Of a DNA stretch of 12,716 bases, positions 6,767 to 12,716 are shown one piece after another. Each line of letters starts with the position of its first letter. Positions within the stretch are counted from its first letter, which is position 1. The notes beneath the pieces are model-generated. The model was given only the letters and a program-made list of their open reading frames with translations, did not search any database and was not told where the DNA came from. Made by a program: the position numbers and the translations under genes. The DNA comes from CBDUUP01 sp965370435. GTDB taxonomy: Bacteria > Chloroflexota > Anaerolineae > Anaerolineales > UBA11579. Where the stretch lies: assembly GCA_965370435.1 (NCBI GenBank), contig CBDUUP010000098.1, positions 1 to 12,716 of the forward strand, written 5' to 3'.

Positions 6767-7561
6767 ATGGCAGCCATACTAACCTCCCATAACGTGACCA
6801 AACGCTTTGGCGGCCTGGTCGCAGTGAACAATTTTGACCTGGTCGTCGAAGAAGGCTCCATTTCCAGCGTCATCGGCCCCAACGGCGCCGGTAAAACCAC
6901 CTTCTTCAACTGCGTCACCGGTTTCTACACCCCCGAAGAAGGCGAAATCATCTTTGATGATAAACCCATACAGGGCCTCTCCACCGACCGCATCACCCAA
7001 CGAGGCATCGCCCGCACCTATCAAAACATCCGCCTCTTCGCCAACATGACCGCCCTGGAAAACATCCTGGTGGGCCAACACCCCCGCCTGAAGACCAACT
7101 GGGTCGAGGCCATGCTCCACACGCCCCGCCAGAAGCGGGAAGAGAAAGCCGCCCTGGAAGAGGCCACCCGCCTGCTGCGCTTCGTAGGCATGACCGGTTT
7201 AGGCGACCAGGTCGCCCGAAACCTCCCCTACGGCGCCCAACGCCGCCTGGAAATCGCCCGGGCTCTCGCCAGCCAGCCCAAACTCCTCCTCCTCGACGAA
7301 CCTACCGCAGGCATGAACACCCAAGAGACCGCCGAACTCACCCGCTTCATCCGCCTCCTGCGCGACGAACTGGGCATCACCATCCTGCTCATCGAACACG
7401 ACATGCGAGTAGTGATGGACATCAGCGAACAGATCACCGTCCTCGACTTTGGCAACAAGATCGCCGAAGGCGGCCCGGCTGAAATCCAAAAAAACTCCCG
7501 CGTGATCGAAGCTTACCTCGGCCGCGGCGCGGCCGCCGGACTCGACACCGCTGCCGCTTGA
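6767..7561 (+). CDS. livG: Branched-chain amino acid ABC transporter ATPase LivG
   Basis: This cytoplasmic ATPase subunit powers transport together with LivF. The 264 residues carry Walker A GPNGAGKTT (37-45), a Q-loop at Gln86 in TYQNIRLF, the LivG-type signature LPYGAQRRLEIARAL (153-167, replacing LSGGQ), Walker B LLLLDEPTAGMN (173-184) and the H-loop His211. The insert near 104-130 between Q-loop and signature (HPRLKTNW...) is characteristic of LivG. It starts nine bases after livM, with TAGGAGA just upstream of the ATG. A short Ala-rich tail ends the protein. All catalytic motifs are intact. Confidence 0.95.
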   Translation: MAAILTSHNVTKRFGGLVAVNNFDLVVEEGSISSVIGPNGAGKTTFFNCVTGFYTPEEGEIIFDDKPIQGLSTDRITQRGIARTYQNIRLFANMTALENILVGQHPRLKTNWVEAMLHTPRQKREEKAALEEATRLLRFVGMTGLGDQVARNLPYGAQRRLEIARALASQPKLLLLDEPTAGMNTQETAELTRFIRLLRDELGITILLIEHDMRVVMDISEQITVLDFGNKIAEGGPAEIQKNSRVIEAYLGRGAAAGLDTAAA

Positions 7562-7593
7562 ACGCGGCCGCTTAATGCGAAGAGAATAACACT

Positions 7594-8307
7594 ATGGCTC
7601 TGCTCGAAATCAAAGACATCCACGCATACTACGGCAACATCCATGCTCTCAAAGGCGTCTCCCTCCACGTAGACGAAGGCGAGATCGTGTCCCTGATCGG
7701 CTCCAACGGCGCCGGAAAAACCACCACCCTGCGAGCTATCACCGGCTTGGTGCCGCCCCGCCAGGGCAGCATCACCGTAGCCGGGGAAGACCTCTCCCAA
7801 TACCGCACCCATCAAATCGTCGGTCGAGGCATCGCCATGGTCCCCGAAGGGCGGGGCGTCTTCGCCCGCCTGACGGTGGCCGAAAACCTGGACATGGGCG
7901 CCTATTCCCGCAAAGATACCGCCGAAATAGAAAAAGATCTAGAATTCGCCTACCAACTATTCCCCCGCCTGAAAGAACGCCGCGCCCAAGTTGCCGGGAC
8001 CCTCTCCGGCGGCGAACAGCAAATGCTGGCTACCGCCCGCGCCCTCATGGCCCGCCCCTCCCTGCTCCTCATGGACGAGCCTTCTATGGGCCTGGCCCCC
8101 ATCCTGGTCGAAGACATCTTCGATACCATCCAAACTATCAACCAGGAAGGCACCACCGTCCTCCTGGTGGAGCAAAACGCCTCCATGGCCCTCTCCATCG
8201 CCCACCGAGGCTACGTGCTCCAAACCGGCGAGATTGTCCTCCACGACACCGCCGAGAACCTCAAACAGAACGAAATGGTCCAAAAAGCCTACCTGGGCAT
8301 TGACTAA
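7594..8307 (+). CDS. livF: Branched-chain amino acid ABC transporter ATPase LivF
   Basis: This is the second ATPase of the Liv transporter, forming a heterodimer with LivG. The 237 residues are the usual LivF length. Visible are Walker A GSNGAGKTT (36-44), the LivF form of the Q-loop region, VPEGRGVF (83-90), signature LSGGEQQ (137-143), Walker B LLLMDEP (157-163) and the LivF-typical LVEQNA (191-196), where Gln replaces the switch histidine. The gene starts 32 bases after livG with only a weak ribosome site, and it is the last gene of the transporter run; a hairpin follows at 8329-8367. Confidence 0.95.
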   Translation: MALLEIKDIHAYYGNIHALKGVSLHVDEGEIVSLIGSNGAGKTTTLRAITGLVPPRQGSITVAGEDLSQYRTHQIVGRGIAMVPEGRGVFARLTVAENLDMGAYSRKDTAEIEKDLEFAYQLFPRLKERRAQVAGTLSGGEQQMLATARALMARPSLLLMDEPSMGLAPILVEDIFDTIQTINQEGTTVLLVEQNASMALSIAHRGYVLQTGEIVLHDTAENLKQNEMVQKAYLGID

Positions 8308-8328
8308 AACCCCTCATCCCACCCACCC

Positions 8329-8367
8329 AGAGCGCAGAGTTTGCCCATTTCTCCCTCTGCGCTCTTT
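8329..8367 (+). terminator. Hairpin terminator after livF
   Basis: AGAGCGCAGAG (8329-8339) and its exact complement (8355-8365) form an 11-bp stem around a 15-base loop, ending in a short T-run. It lies 21 bases after the livF stop and separates the transporter genes from cinA. Confidence 0.65.
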
Positions 8368-8418
8368 CCATTCAACCACCGCACGTTAAACGTTTGCACG
8401 TTCCAACCCCAAAAACAA

Positions 8419-9561
8419 ATGCCAAAAGCCGAAATCATCACCATTGGAACCGAAATACTCCTGGGAGAGATCGTAGACACCAACTCCCGCTATTTAGCGC
8501 GCACCCTCCGCGACGAAGGCATCGACCTCTACTGGACCTCCACCGTGGGCGACAACGAACTCCGCATCGCCGAAGCCATCCAGCAAGGCATGGCCCGCTC
8601 CGAGATCATCATCACCACCGGCGGCCTGGGACCAACCGTCGATGACCCCACCCGCAGCGCCGTCGCCCTGGCCGTAGGCGTAGAAACCGAATACCGCCCT
8701 GAACTCTGGGAACAGATCCAAGAACGCTTCCAGCGTTTCGGACGCCAACCCACCGAAAACAACAAACGCCAGGCCTACGTCCCTCACGGCGCCATCGCCG
8801 TGGAAAACCCCGTCGGCACCGCCCCCTCCTTCATCGTAGAAACCGAACGCAACGCCATCATCGCCCTCCCCGGCGTCCCCCGTGAGATGGAACACCTCAC
8901 CCAACACGAAGTCCTCCCCTACCTGCGCAAACGCTTCGGCCTCACCGGCATCATCAAAGCCCGCGTCCTGCACACCTCCGGCGTCGGCGAATCCCAGATC
9001 GACTCCCTCATCGGCGACCTGGAGACCCTCTCCAATCCCACCGTAGGGCTGGCCGCCCACGCCGGCCAAGTGGACGTCCGCATCACCGCCAAAGCCGGCT
9101 CCCCCACCGAAGCCGACGCCCTGATCCAGAAGATCGAGGCCGACCTGCGCCAACGCCTGGGACAATGGATCTACGGCGCTGATGAAGTCACCCTGGAGGG
9201 CGTCGCCCTGGCCGCCATGACCGTCAAAGGCTGGGGGTTGGCCGTGGTCGAAGCCGGTCTGGGCGGCAAGTTGATTCGCCGCTTCGCCGAGGCCGAAGGC
9301 CCCTTCCTGGGCGGCGAAGCGCTGGCCCGCCTCCCCTCCGCCGATGACCTGCTCAAGATCGCCGCCGGTTTCCGCCTCACCCACGGCGCAGACTTCTGCC
9401 TGGGCGCCGCCCTCCACCCCGGAGAAAGCCAGCAAACCCTCCACCTGGCCCTCATCAACCCCGACCAAGAAGAATCCCTCACCCGCACCTACGGCGGCCC
9501 CCCCCGCATGGCCCCCCGATGGGCCGTCAACGTCTGCCTGGACCTGATCCGAAGATTATGA
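8419..9561 (+). CDS. cinA: CinA-like protein with degenerate deamidase domain
   Basis: The N-terminal half is the MoaB/MoCF-like domain of CinA (COG1058), linked in characterised CinA proteins to ADP-ribose pyrophosphatase activity in pyridine-nucleotide recycling. It opens with IITIGTEILLGEIVDTNS (6-23) and contains TTGGLGPTVDD (66-76) and PGVPREM (151-157). The C-terminal part (about 258-380) occupies the place of the PncC-type NMN deamidase domain, but the ESCTGG catalytic motif reads EAGLGG (278-283) and the VTGIAGP-like loop is absent, so deamidase activity is probably lost. ATG 8419 is preferred because MPKAEIITIG begins the family at the right place; an in-frame TTG at 8341 would start inside the preceding hairpin. 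No ribosome site is visible. Its 3' end (from about 9529) recurs at 10322-10371. Confidence 0.9.
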   Translation: MPKAEIITIGTEILLGEIVDTNSRYLARTLRDEGIDLYWTSTVGDNELRIAEAIQQGMARSEIIITTGGLGPTVDDPTRSAVALAVGVETEYRPELWEQIQERFQRFGRQPTENNKRQAYVPHGAIAVENPVGTAPSFIVETERNAIIALPGVPREMEHLTQHEVLPYLRKRFGLTGIIKARVLHTSGVGESQIDSLIGDLETLSNPTVGLAAHAGQVDVRITAKAGSPTEADALIQKIEADLRQRLGQWIYGADEVTLEGVALAAMTVKGWGLAVVEAGLGGKLIRRFAEAEGPFLGGEALARLPSADDLLKIAAGFRLTHGADFCLGAALHPGESQQTLHLALINPDQEESLTRTYGGPPRMAPRWAVNVCLDLIRRL

Positions 9562-9579
9562 CCTCTCCTGCCAACTACC
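9529..9579 (+). repeat. Left direct repeat (3' end of cinA)
   Basis: This is the last 33 bases of cinA plus 18 bases beyond the stop. It matches 10322-10371: CCTGATCCGAAGATTATGAC (9543-9562) is identical. The rest differs by a two-base gap upstream, a one-base gap and one mismatch downstream, and one mismatch near the outer edge. It forms the left boundary of the inserted membrane-protein gene. Confidence 0.85.
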
Positions 9580-10322
9580 CAATCGCCATGAAATTCACCA
9601 AACTCTTGACTGATGAATATTACCCTTCAAGTTCATCCCTAACCCAACCCCTAACCATATTTTTCTTATCGTCAATAGCGGGTATCGTTTTTACAGTCTT
9701 GTTCATATTCCGGGATTTATTCAACATAGAATTTCTTTACCGAGAGGATGGATTATTCGAATCCTTGACTGCGATCAACTTTTTCCTATCTTCATTTTTA
9801 ATAGGTAAAGTGGTTCTCGAACTAAAAAAAGTGGATGGCTTCTGGCAAAAAAAAGAATTTCGGGCCATCTTCTTGGCGCTTATTTCCATCCTGGTGTTCC
9901 TCTTCCTATTTGGTATGGAGGAAATTAGTTGGGGCCAAAGGATTTTCGGCTGGGAAACCCCAGATTTTCTGAGCCAATTAAACAAACAAAACGAAACCAA
10001 CATTCACAACATTTTTAATCCATTTTTATGGATCCTAAATTTTTTCTTCGGGAATTTCTTTCTCCTAGCGCTGGTGATCGCTTGGTTCACTATTCGGCCC
10101 AGGTACCCGGTTTTCTACAACCATGTATTCCCCCATTCCAGCCTGATCACTTTAGCGATCCTTGTTTTCTACACCAGTGTAAAATACCCTGGAGAGCTTT
10201 TCGAAGAACTCCTGTCTCTTTTTGCTCTCTTTTATAGTGTCAGAGCGTTTTTGTGCTTTGGCTCTTCGAAGTATAATTGGCAGCCACCCCTTCTTCCCGA
10301 ATTAACGCCCAACAACAAGTGA
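9558..10322 (+). CDS. Small polytopic membrane protein of unknown function, inserted gene
   Basis: The 254 residues (from ATG 9558; 244 from ATG 9588) contain about five hydrophobic segments, near 30-52, 67-86, 103-120, 155-178 and 195-208. A conserved-looking core, GMEEISWGQRIFGWETP (119-135), is followed by QNETNIHN (144-151). I recall similar EEISWGQR...NETN.HN motifs in uncharacterised bacterial membrane proteins, but I know no function. ATG 9558 overlaps the cinA stop (ATGA); ATG 9588 lies just beyond the left repeat. Neither has a good ribosome site. The gene is plainly AT-richer than its neighbours and does not share their C-ending codon use, which suggests transfer. It fits exactly between two direct repeats (9529-9579 and 10322-10371), its stop codon touching the right one. 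Confidence 0.75.
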   Translation: MTSPANYPIAMKFTKLLTDEYYPSSSSLTQPLTIFFLSSIAGIVFTVLFIFRDLFNIEFLYREDGLFESLTAINFFLSSFLIGKVVLELKKVDGFWQKKEFRAIFLALISILVFLFLFGMEEISWGQRIFGWETPDFLSQLNKQNETNIHNIFNPFLWILNFFFGNFFLLALVIAWFTIRPRYPVFYNHVFPHSSLITLAILVFYTSVKYPGELFEELLSLFALFYSVRAFLCFGSSKYNWQPPLLPELTPNNK

Positions 10323-10371
10323 ACCTCTGCCAACCTGATCCGAAGATTATGACCCTCTCCTACCAACTACC
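10322..10371 (+). repeat. Right direct repeat (second copy of cinA 3' end)
   Basis: This copy of 9529-9579 reads, in the cinA frame, ANLIRRL followed by TGA, against LDLIRRL and TGA in the intact gene. It is thus a remnant of a cinA 3' end of slightly different sequence. It begins at the stop codon of the membrane-protein gene and ends just before the heptamer array. Confidence 0.85.
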
Positions 10372-10377
10372 ATCTGA

Positions 10378-10426
10378 CCACTGTCCACCGCCCACTGTCC
10401 ACTGACTACTGCCTACTGCCCACTGA
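10378..10426. repeat. Heptamer tandem repeat (CCACTGT type)
   Basis: Seven uninterrupted 7-base units run CCACTGT, CCACCGC, CCACTGT, CCACTGA, CTACTGC, CTACTGC, CCACTGA, all fitting CYACYGN. A weaker unit, CATCTGA, may precede at 10371. The last unit runs directly into the ribosome site AAAGGA of the next gene, so copy-number change would alter that gene's leader. Confidence 0.85.
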
Positions 10427-10437
10427 AAGGAATACCG

Positions 10438-12417
10438 GTGCCCCAAAAAATAGACCTCCTCCTCGCCAACGCCGCCGTCCTCACCATGGACGAAGCCTTC
10501 ACCCACTACGAACCCGGGGCGGTGGCCGTCCAGGGCGACACCATCCTCGCCGTCGGCCCCCAAGCCGATCTCCAGAAAGCCTACGCCGCCGCTGAAACCA
10601 TAGATTGCGGCGGCAAGGTCCTCATGCCCGGCCTGGTCAACGCCCACACCCACGTCCCCATGACTCTCCTGCGCGGCCTGGCCGACGACCTCCGCCTGGA
10701 CGTTTGGCTGATGGGCTACATGCTGCCCGTAGAGCGGGAGTTCGTAACCCCCGAATTCGTCCGTCTGGGCACCTCCCTGGCCTGCGCCGAATTGATCCGC
10801 TCCGGCGTCACCTCCTTCGCCGACATGTACTACTTCGAAAAAGACGTAGCCCAGGCCGCCGCCGATGCCGGGATGCGAGCCTTATGCGGCCAGACCGTCC
10901 TCAAATTCCCCTCCCCCGATGCTCATTCATACGAAGAATCCCTGGAATATACCCGCAGCTTCATCGAAAGCTGGAAAGATCACCCCCTCATCATCCCCAG
11001 CGTAGCCCCCCACGCCCCCTTCACCTGCACCGACGAGATCCTCCGCCTCTCCGCCCAGTTGGCCCTCGAATTCGACATCCCCCTCCAAATCCACATCTCC
11101 GAGACCGCCATAGAAGTGGAGAATATGGTCGCCGAAAACGACATGCCTGTCGTCCCCTACGTCAAGAAACAAGACCTCTTCGACGCCAAAGTCCTCGCCG
11201 CCCACTGCGTCCATATTGACCGGGGCGAAATGCACACCTTGAATAATCACCATGCAGGGGTGGCCCACAACCCCACTTCCAACCTCAAACTAGGTTCCGG
11301 CGTGGCCCGCGTGGGCGAAATGCTCGACATCGGCCTAAACGTCGGCATCGGCACCGACGGCCCCTCCTCCAACAACGACCTGGACATGTTCGAAGAAGTC
11401 CGCCTGGCCGCCCTCCTGGCCAAAGGCATCTCCAACGACCCCACCGCCCTCCCCGCCCGCACCGCCCTGGCCATGGCCACCCGCATCGGCGCCCAGGCCA
11501 TGCACATGGGCCATCTCACCGGCTCCCTGGAACCCGGCAAACGCGCCGACCTTATCCTGATAGACCTCTCCCCCCTCCATAACGCCCCCCGCTTCCAGCG
11601 CGACCCCAACGCCCTCTACGCCCAGATCGTCTACGCCGCCAAATCCACCGACGTTTCCGACGTGATGGTCAACGGTCAATGGCTCATGCAAGATCGTGAA
11701 CTGACCACCCTCAACGAAACCGACCTGCTCGTCCAGGCCCAAGACTACGCCCGCCGCATTGACGCCTTCCTCATCGAGCGCGAACAGTCCCTGCTCTCCA
11801 AGTTGGTCGCCATCGGCGGCGCTTTGCAGGAGGAGAGCTTTGAAGTCCAGGTAAAAGTCCGCATCCAAGACCCCGCCCCCATGCTGGCCGCCCTCGAAAA
11901 ACCCGAAATCGAAATCCTCTACCACCGCCACTACTACGAATACGACACCTACTTCGTCTTCGACGAACCCGTCCTCGACCGAGTCCGCCACCGGGAGGAC
12001 GGCATCCTCGACGAGAAAGGCCAAACCATCGAAACCCGCAGCCGCCTCACCCTCATCGGCCCCGCCCACGAACGCCAATTCCCCAGCGACGTCATGCTCT
12101 CCCGCAGCCGCTACCTGGCCCCCGCCGACCAGAGCCTCCGCTTCTACCGCGAATACTTCCAACCCCACGACGAGATCACCGTAGAGAAAGACCGCCTGCG
12201 CTGGCGCGTCCTCTACCAGGGCACCGAATTCTATGTCAACCTCGACCGCCTCGACAAACCCGACCTGGGCTACTTCCTGGAAGTCAAAAGCCGCACCTGG
12301 AGCCGCAGCGACGCCGAACACAAATCCGAAAAAGTCTCCGACCTCGTCACCTTCCTCGGCGCCTCCCCCAAAGAAACCATCCCCCAAGACTACGCCACCC
12401 TCGCCGAAGAACAATAG
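10438..12417 (+). CDS. MTA/SAH deaminase-like amidohydrolase fused to a CYTH domain
   Basis: Residues 1-440 form a metal-dependent amidohydrolase of the 5'-methylthioadenosine/S-adenosylhomocysteine deaminase (MtaD/TrzN-AtzA-like) family, which hydrolytically deaminates adenosine-type compounds. Expected metal ligands are present: NAHTH (His70, His72), His219 in QIHISE and Asp307 in GTDGPSSNN. PHAPFTC (His192), Glu222 and His256 in AAHCVHI fit the substrate and proton-relay positions. Residues about 466-659 form a second domain resembling CYTH triphosphate tunnel enzymes: EVQVKVRI (469-476, with Gln in place of the second Glu of ExExK), RVRHRED (515-521), RSRLTLIGP (534-542), VEKDRLRWR (582-590), NLDRLD (601-606) and GYFLEVKS (611-618). 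The frame is continuous, with no stop between domains. GTG 10438 is chosen because AAGGA lies six bases upstream and the family N-terminus (DLLLANAAVLTMD) follows directly. Specificity is unknown, and the substrate could be another aminated purine. Confidence 0.87.
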   Translation: MPQKIDLLLANAAVLTMDEAFTHYEPGAVAVQGDTILAVGPQADLQKAYAAAETIDCGGKVLMPGLVNAHTHVPMTLLRGLADDLRLDVWLMGYMLPVEREFVTPEFVRLGTSLACAELIRSGVTSFADMYYFEKDVAQAAADAGMRALCGQTVLKFPSPDAHSYEESLEYTRSFIESWKDHPLIIPSVAPHAPFTCTDEILRLSAQLALEFDIPLQIHISETAIEVENMVAENDMPVVPYVKKQDLFDAKVLAAHCVHIDRGEMHTLNNHHAGVAHNPTSNLKLGSGVARVGEMLDIGLNVGIGTDGPSSNNDLDMFEEVRLAALLAKGISNDPTALPARTALAMATRIGAQAMHMGHLTGSLEPGKRADLILIDLSPLHNAPRFQRDPNALYAQIVYAAKSTDVSDVMVNGQWLMQDRELTTLNETDLLVQAQDYARRIDAFLIEREQSLLSKLVAIGGALQEESFEVQVKVRIQDPAPMLAALEKPEIEILYHRHYYEYDTYFVFDEPVLDRVRHREDGILDEKGQTIETRSRLTLIGPAHERQFPSDVMLSRSRYLAPADQSLRFYREYFQPHDEITVEKDRLRWRVLYQGTEFYVNLDRLDKPDLGYFLEVKSRTWSRSDAEHKSEKVSDLVTFLGASPKETIPQDYATLAEEQ

Positions 12418-12462
12418 CAACGACCCGGTCTAGCGAAGCGACCTCGTCTCCCTCCATACTCC
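12418..12462. other. Short spacer after the fusion gene
   Basis: These 45 bases between the stop codon and the dispersed repeat contain no terminator-like hairpin and do not match the left half of the element at 2060-2165. Confidence 0.4.
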
Positions 12463-12535
12463 AGTCGGCGCAGGCTTCGTCCTGAGGCTCATCCCGAAGG
12501 GCCGACTTCGCAAATGTCCGGGTGACTTCAGTCAC
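12463..12535. repeat. Second, partial and interrupted copy of the 2060-2165 repeat
   Basis: AGTCGGCGCAG (12463-12473), then GCCGACTTCG (12501-12510), a looser stretch, and GTGACTTCAGTCAC (12522-12535) match the right half of the element at 2120-2165. They include the AGTCGGC/GCCGACT stem and the terminal GTGACT..AGTCAC palindrome. The loop of the inner stem is expanded by a 27-base insertion. The left half of the element is missing. Confidence 0.7.
12474..12500. repeat. Small palindrome inserted in the loop of the dispersed repeat
   Basis: Relative to the copy at 2120-2140, 27 extra bases lie between CAG and GCCGAC. The insert contains CTTCG (12475-12479) and CGAAG (12495-12499) as inverted ends, with CCTGAGG between. 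It recalls the widespread CTTCGTCCTGAG...CGAAGG intergenic palindromes of many bacterial genomes. That resemblance is from memory. Confidence 0.5.
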
Positions 12536-12541
12536 CAAAGC

Positions 12542-12674
12542 CAAAAGCAGCGCCTGGAGCCGCAGCGACGCCGAACACAAATCCGAAAAAGTCTCCGACC
12601 TCGTCGCTTTCCTCGGCGCCTCCCCGGAGGATACCATCCCCCAAGACTACGCCACCCTCGCCGAGAAAATGTGA
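12542..12674 (+). pseudogene. Duplicated 3' end of the amidohydrolase-CYTH gene
   Basis: These 133 bases align without gaps to 12285-12417, the end of the fusion gene, at a constant offset of 257. I count about 15 differences, clustered at the two ends and around ACC/GCT and AAAGAA/GAGGAT. The centre is identical, including the stretch encoding WSRSDAEHKSEKVSDLV. The reading frame is kept to a stop at 12672-12674 (LAEKM against LAEEQ). No start codon or ribosome site precedes it, so it is a fragment and not a gene. It follows directly after the dispersed repeat. It could derive from a paralogue or from another strain's allele through recombination. Confidence 0.85.
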
Positions 12675-12716
12675 ATAACCGCAAAGAACGCAGATGGAAT
12701 AATACCCTTGGTCTCC

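Noticed and set aside
8341..8418. Upstream TTG start for cinA adding 26 residues
   Set aside because: It would begin inside the terminator loop after livF, and the extra residues are not part of the CinA family, which begins at the MPKAEIITIG-like stretch.
10371..10426. CRISPR-like array
   Set aside because: Units are seven bases with no spacers, so it is a simple tandem repeat.
11335..12420. 361-codon open frame on the minus strand opposite the deaminase-CYTH gene
   Set aside because: Same cause: the predicted protein is a monotonous Gly/Val/Asp/Glu/Ala-rich mirror of C-ending codons, without recognisable domains.

Overview
The window looks like a chromosomal segment of an uncultured Chloroflexota (Anaerolineae-type) bacterium. 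That placement is an inference from the very C-rich sense strands (GCC, ACC and CTC codons dominate), the short-period intergenic repeats and the shape of the Liv proteins; no rRNA or marker gene is present. All convincing genes lie on the + strand.

Positions 1-8307 hold a branched-chain amino acid (LivJ/K-HMGF type) ABC transporter locus. Two paralogous lipoprotein solute-binding proteins (548-1909 and 2494-3783) each have their own nearly identical sigma-70-like promoter and their own strong hairpin terminator, so a whole transcription unit was duplicated. The first copy is diverged: it is highly acidic, has a DE-rich insert and has altered pocket motifs. The second looks canonical. The permease/ATPase genes livH, livM, livG and livF follow in a tight run (gaps 3, 9 and 32 bp). 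LivM has about 245 extra N-terminal residues with additional membrane segments. A hairpin ends the locus.

Positions 8419-12417 hold cinA (deamidase motif lost), a small AT-rich membrane-protein gene, and a two-domain protein joining an MTA/SAH-deaminase-like amidohydrolase to a C-terminal CYTH (triphosphate tunnel) domain. The membrane-protein gene is bracketed by imperfect direct repeats of about 50 bp. The left repeat is the 3' end of cinA and the right one is a second copy of that end, so the gene looks like a single-gene insertion.

The right edge (12418-12716) holds a dispersed palindromic repeat, interrupted by another small palindrome, followed by a second, diverged copy of the 3' end of the amidohydrolase-CYTH gene. 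A fuller, MITE-like relative of this repeat lies at 2060-2165 between the two binding-protein genes. Heptamer-period repeats occur at 2175-2203 and 10378-10426.

The transporter genes form one functional module: lipoprotein receptor, two permeases and two ATPases. cinA, the membrane protein and the deaminase-CYTH protein have no evident role in transport. The points most worth following are the deaminase-CYTH fusion, the repeat-flanked single gene, and the recurring layout of gene, insert, then second copy of the gene's 3' end.
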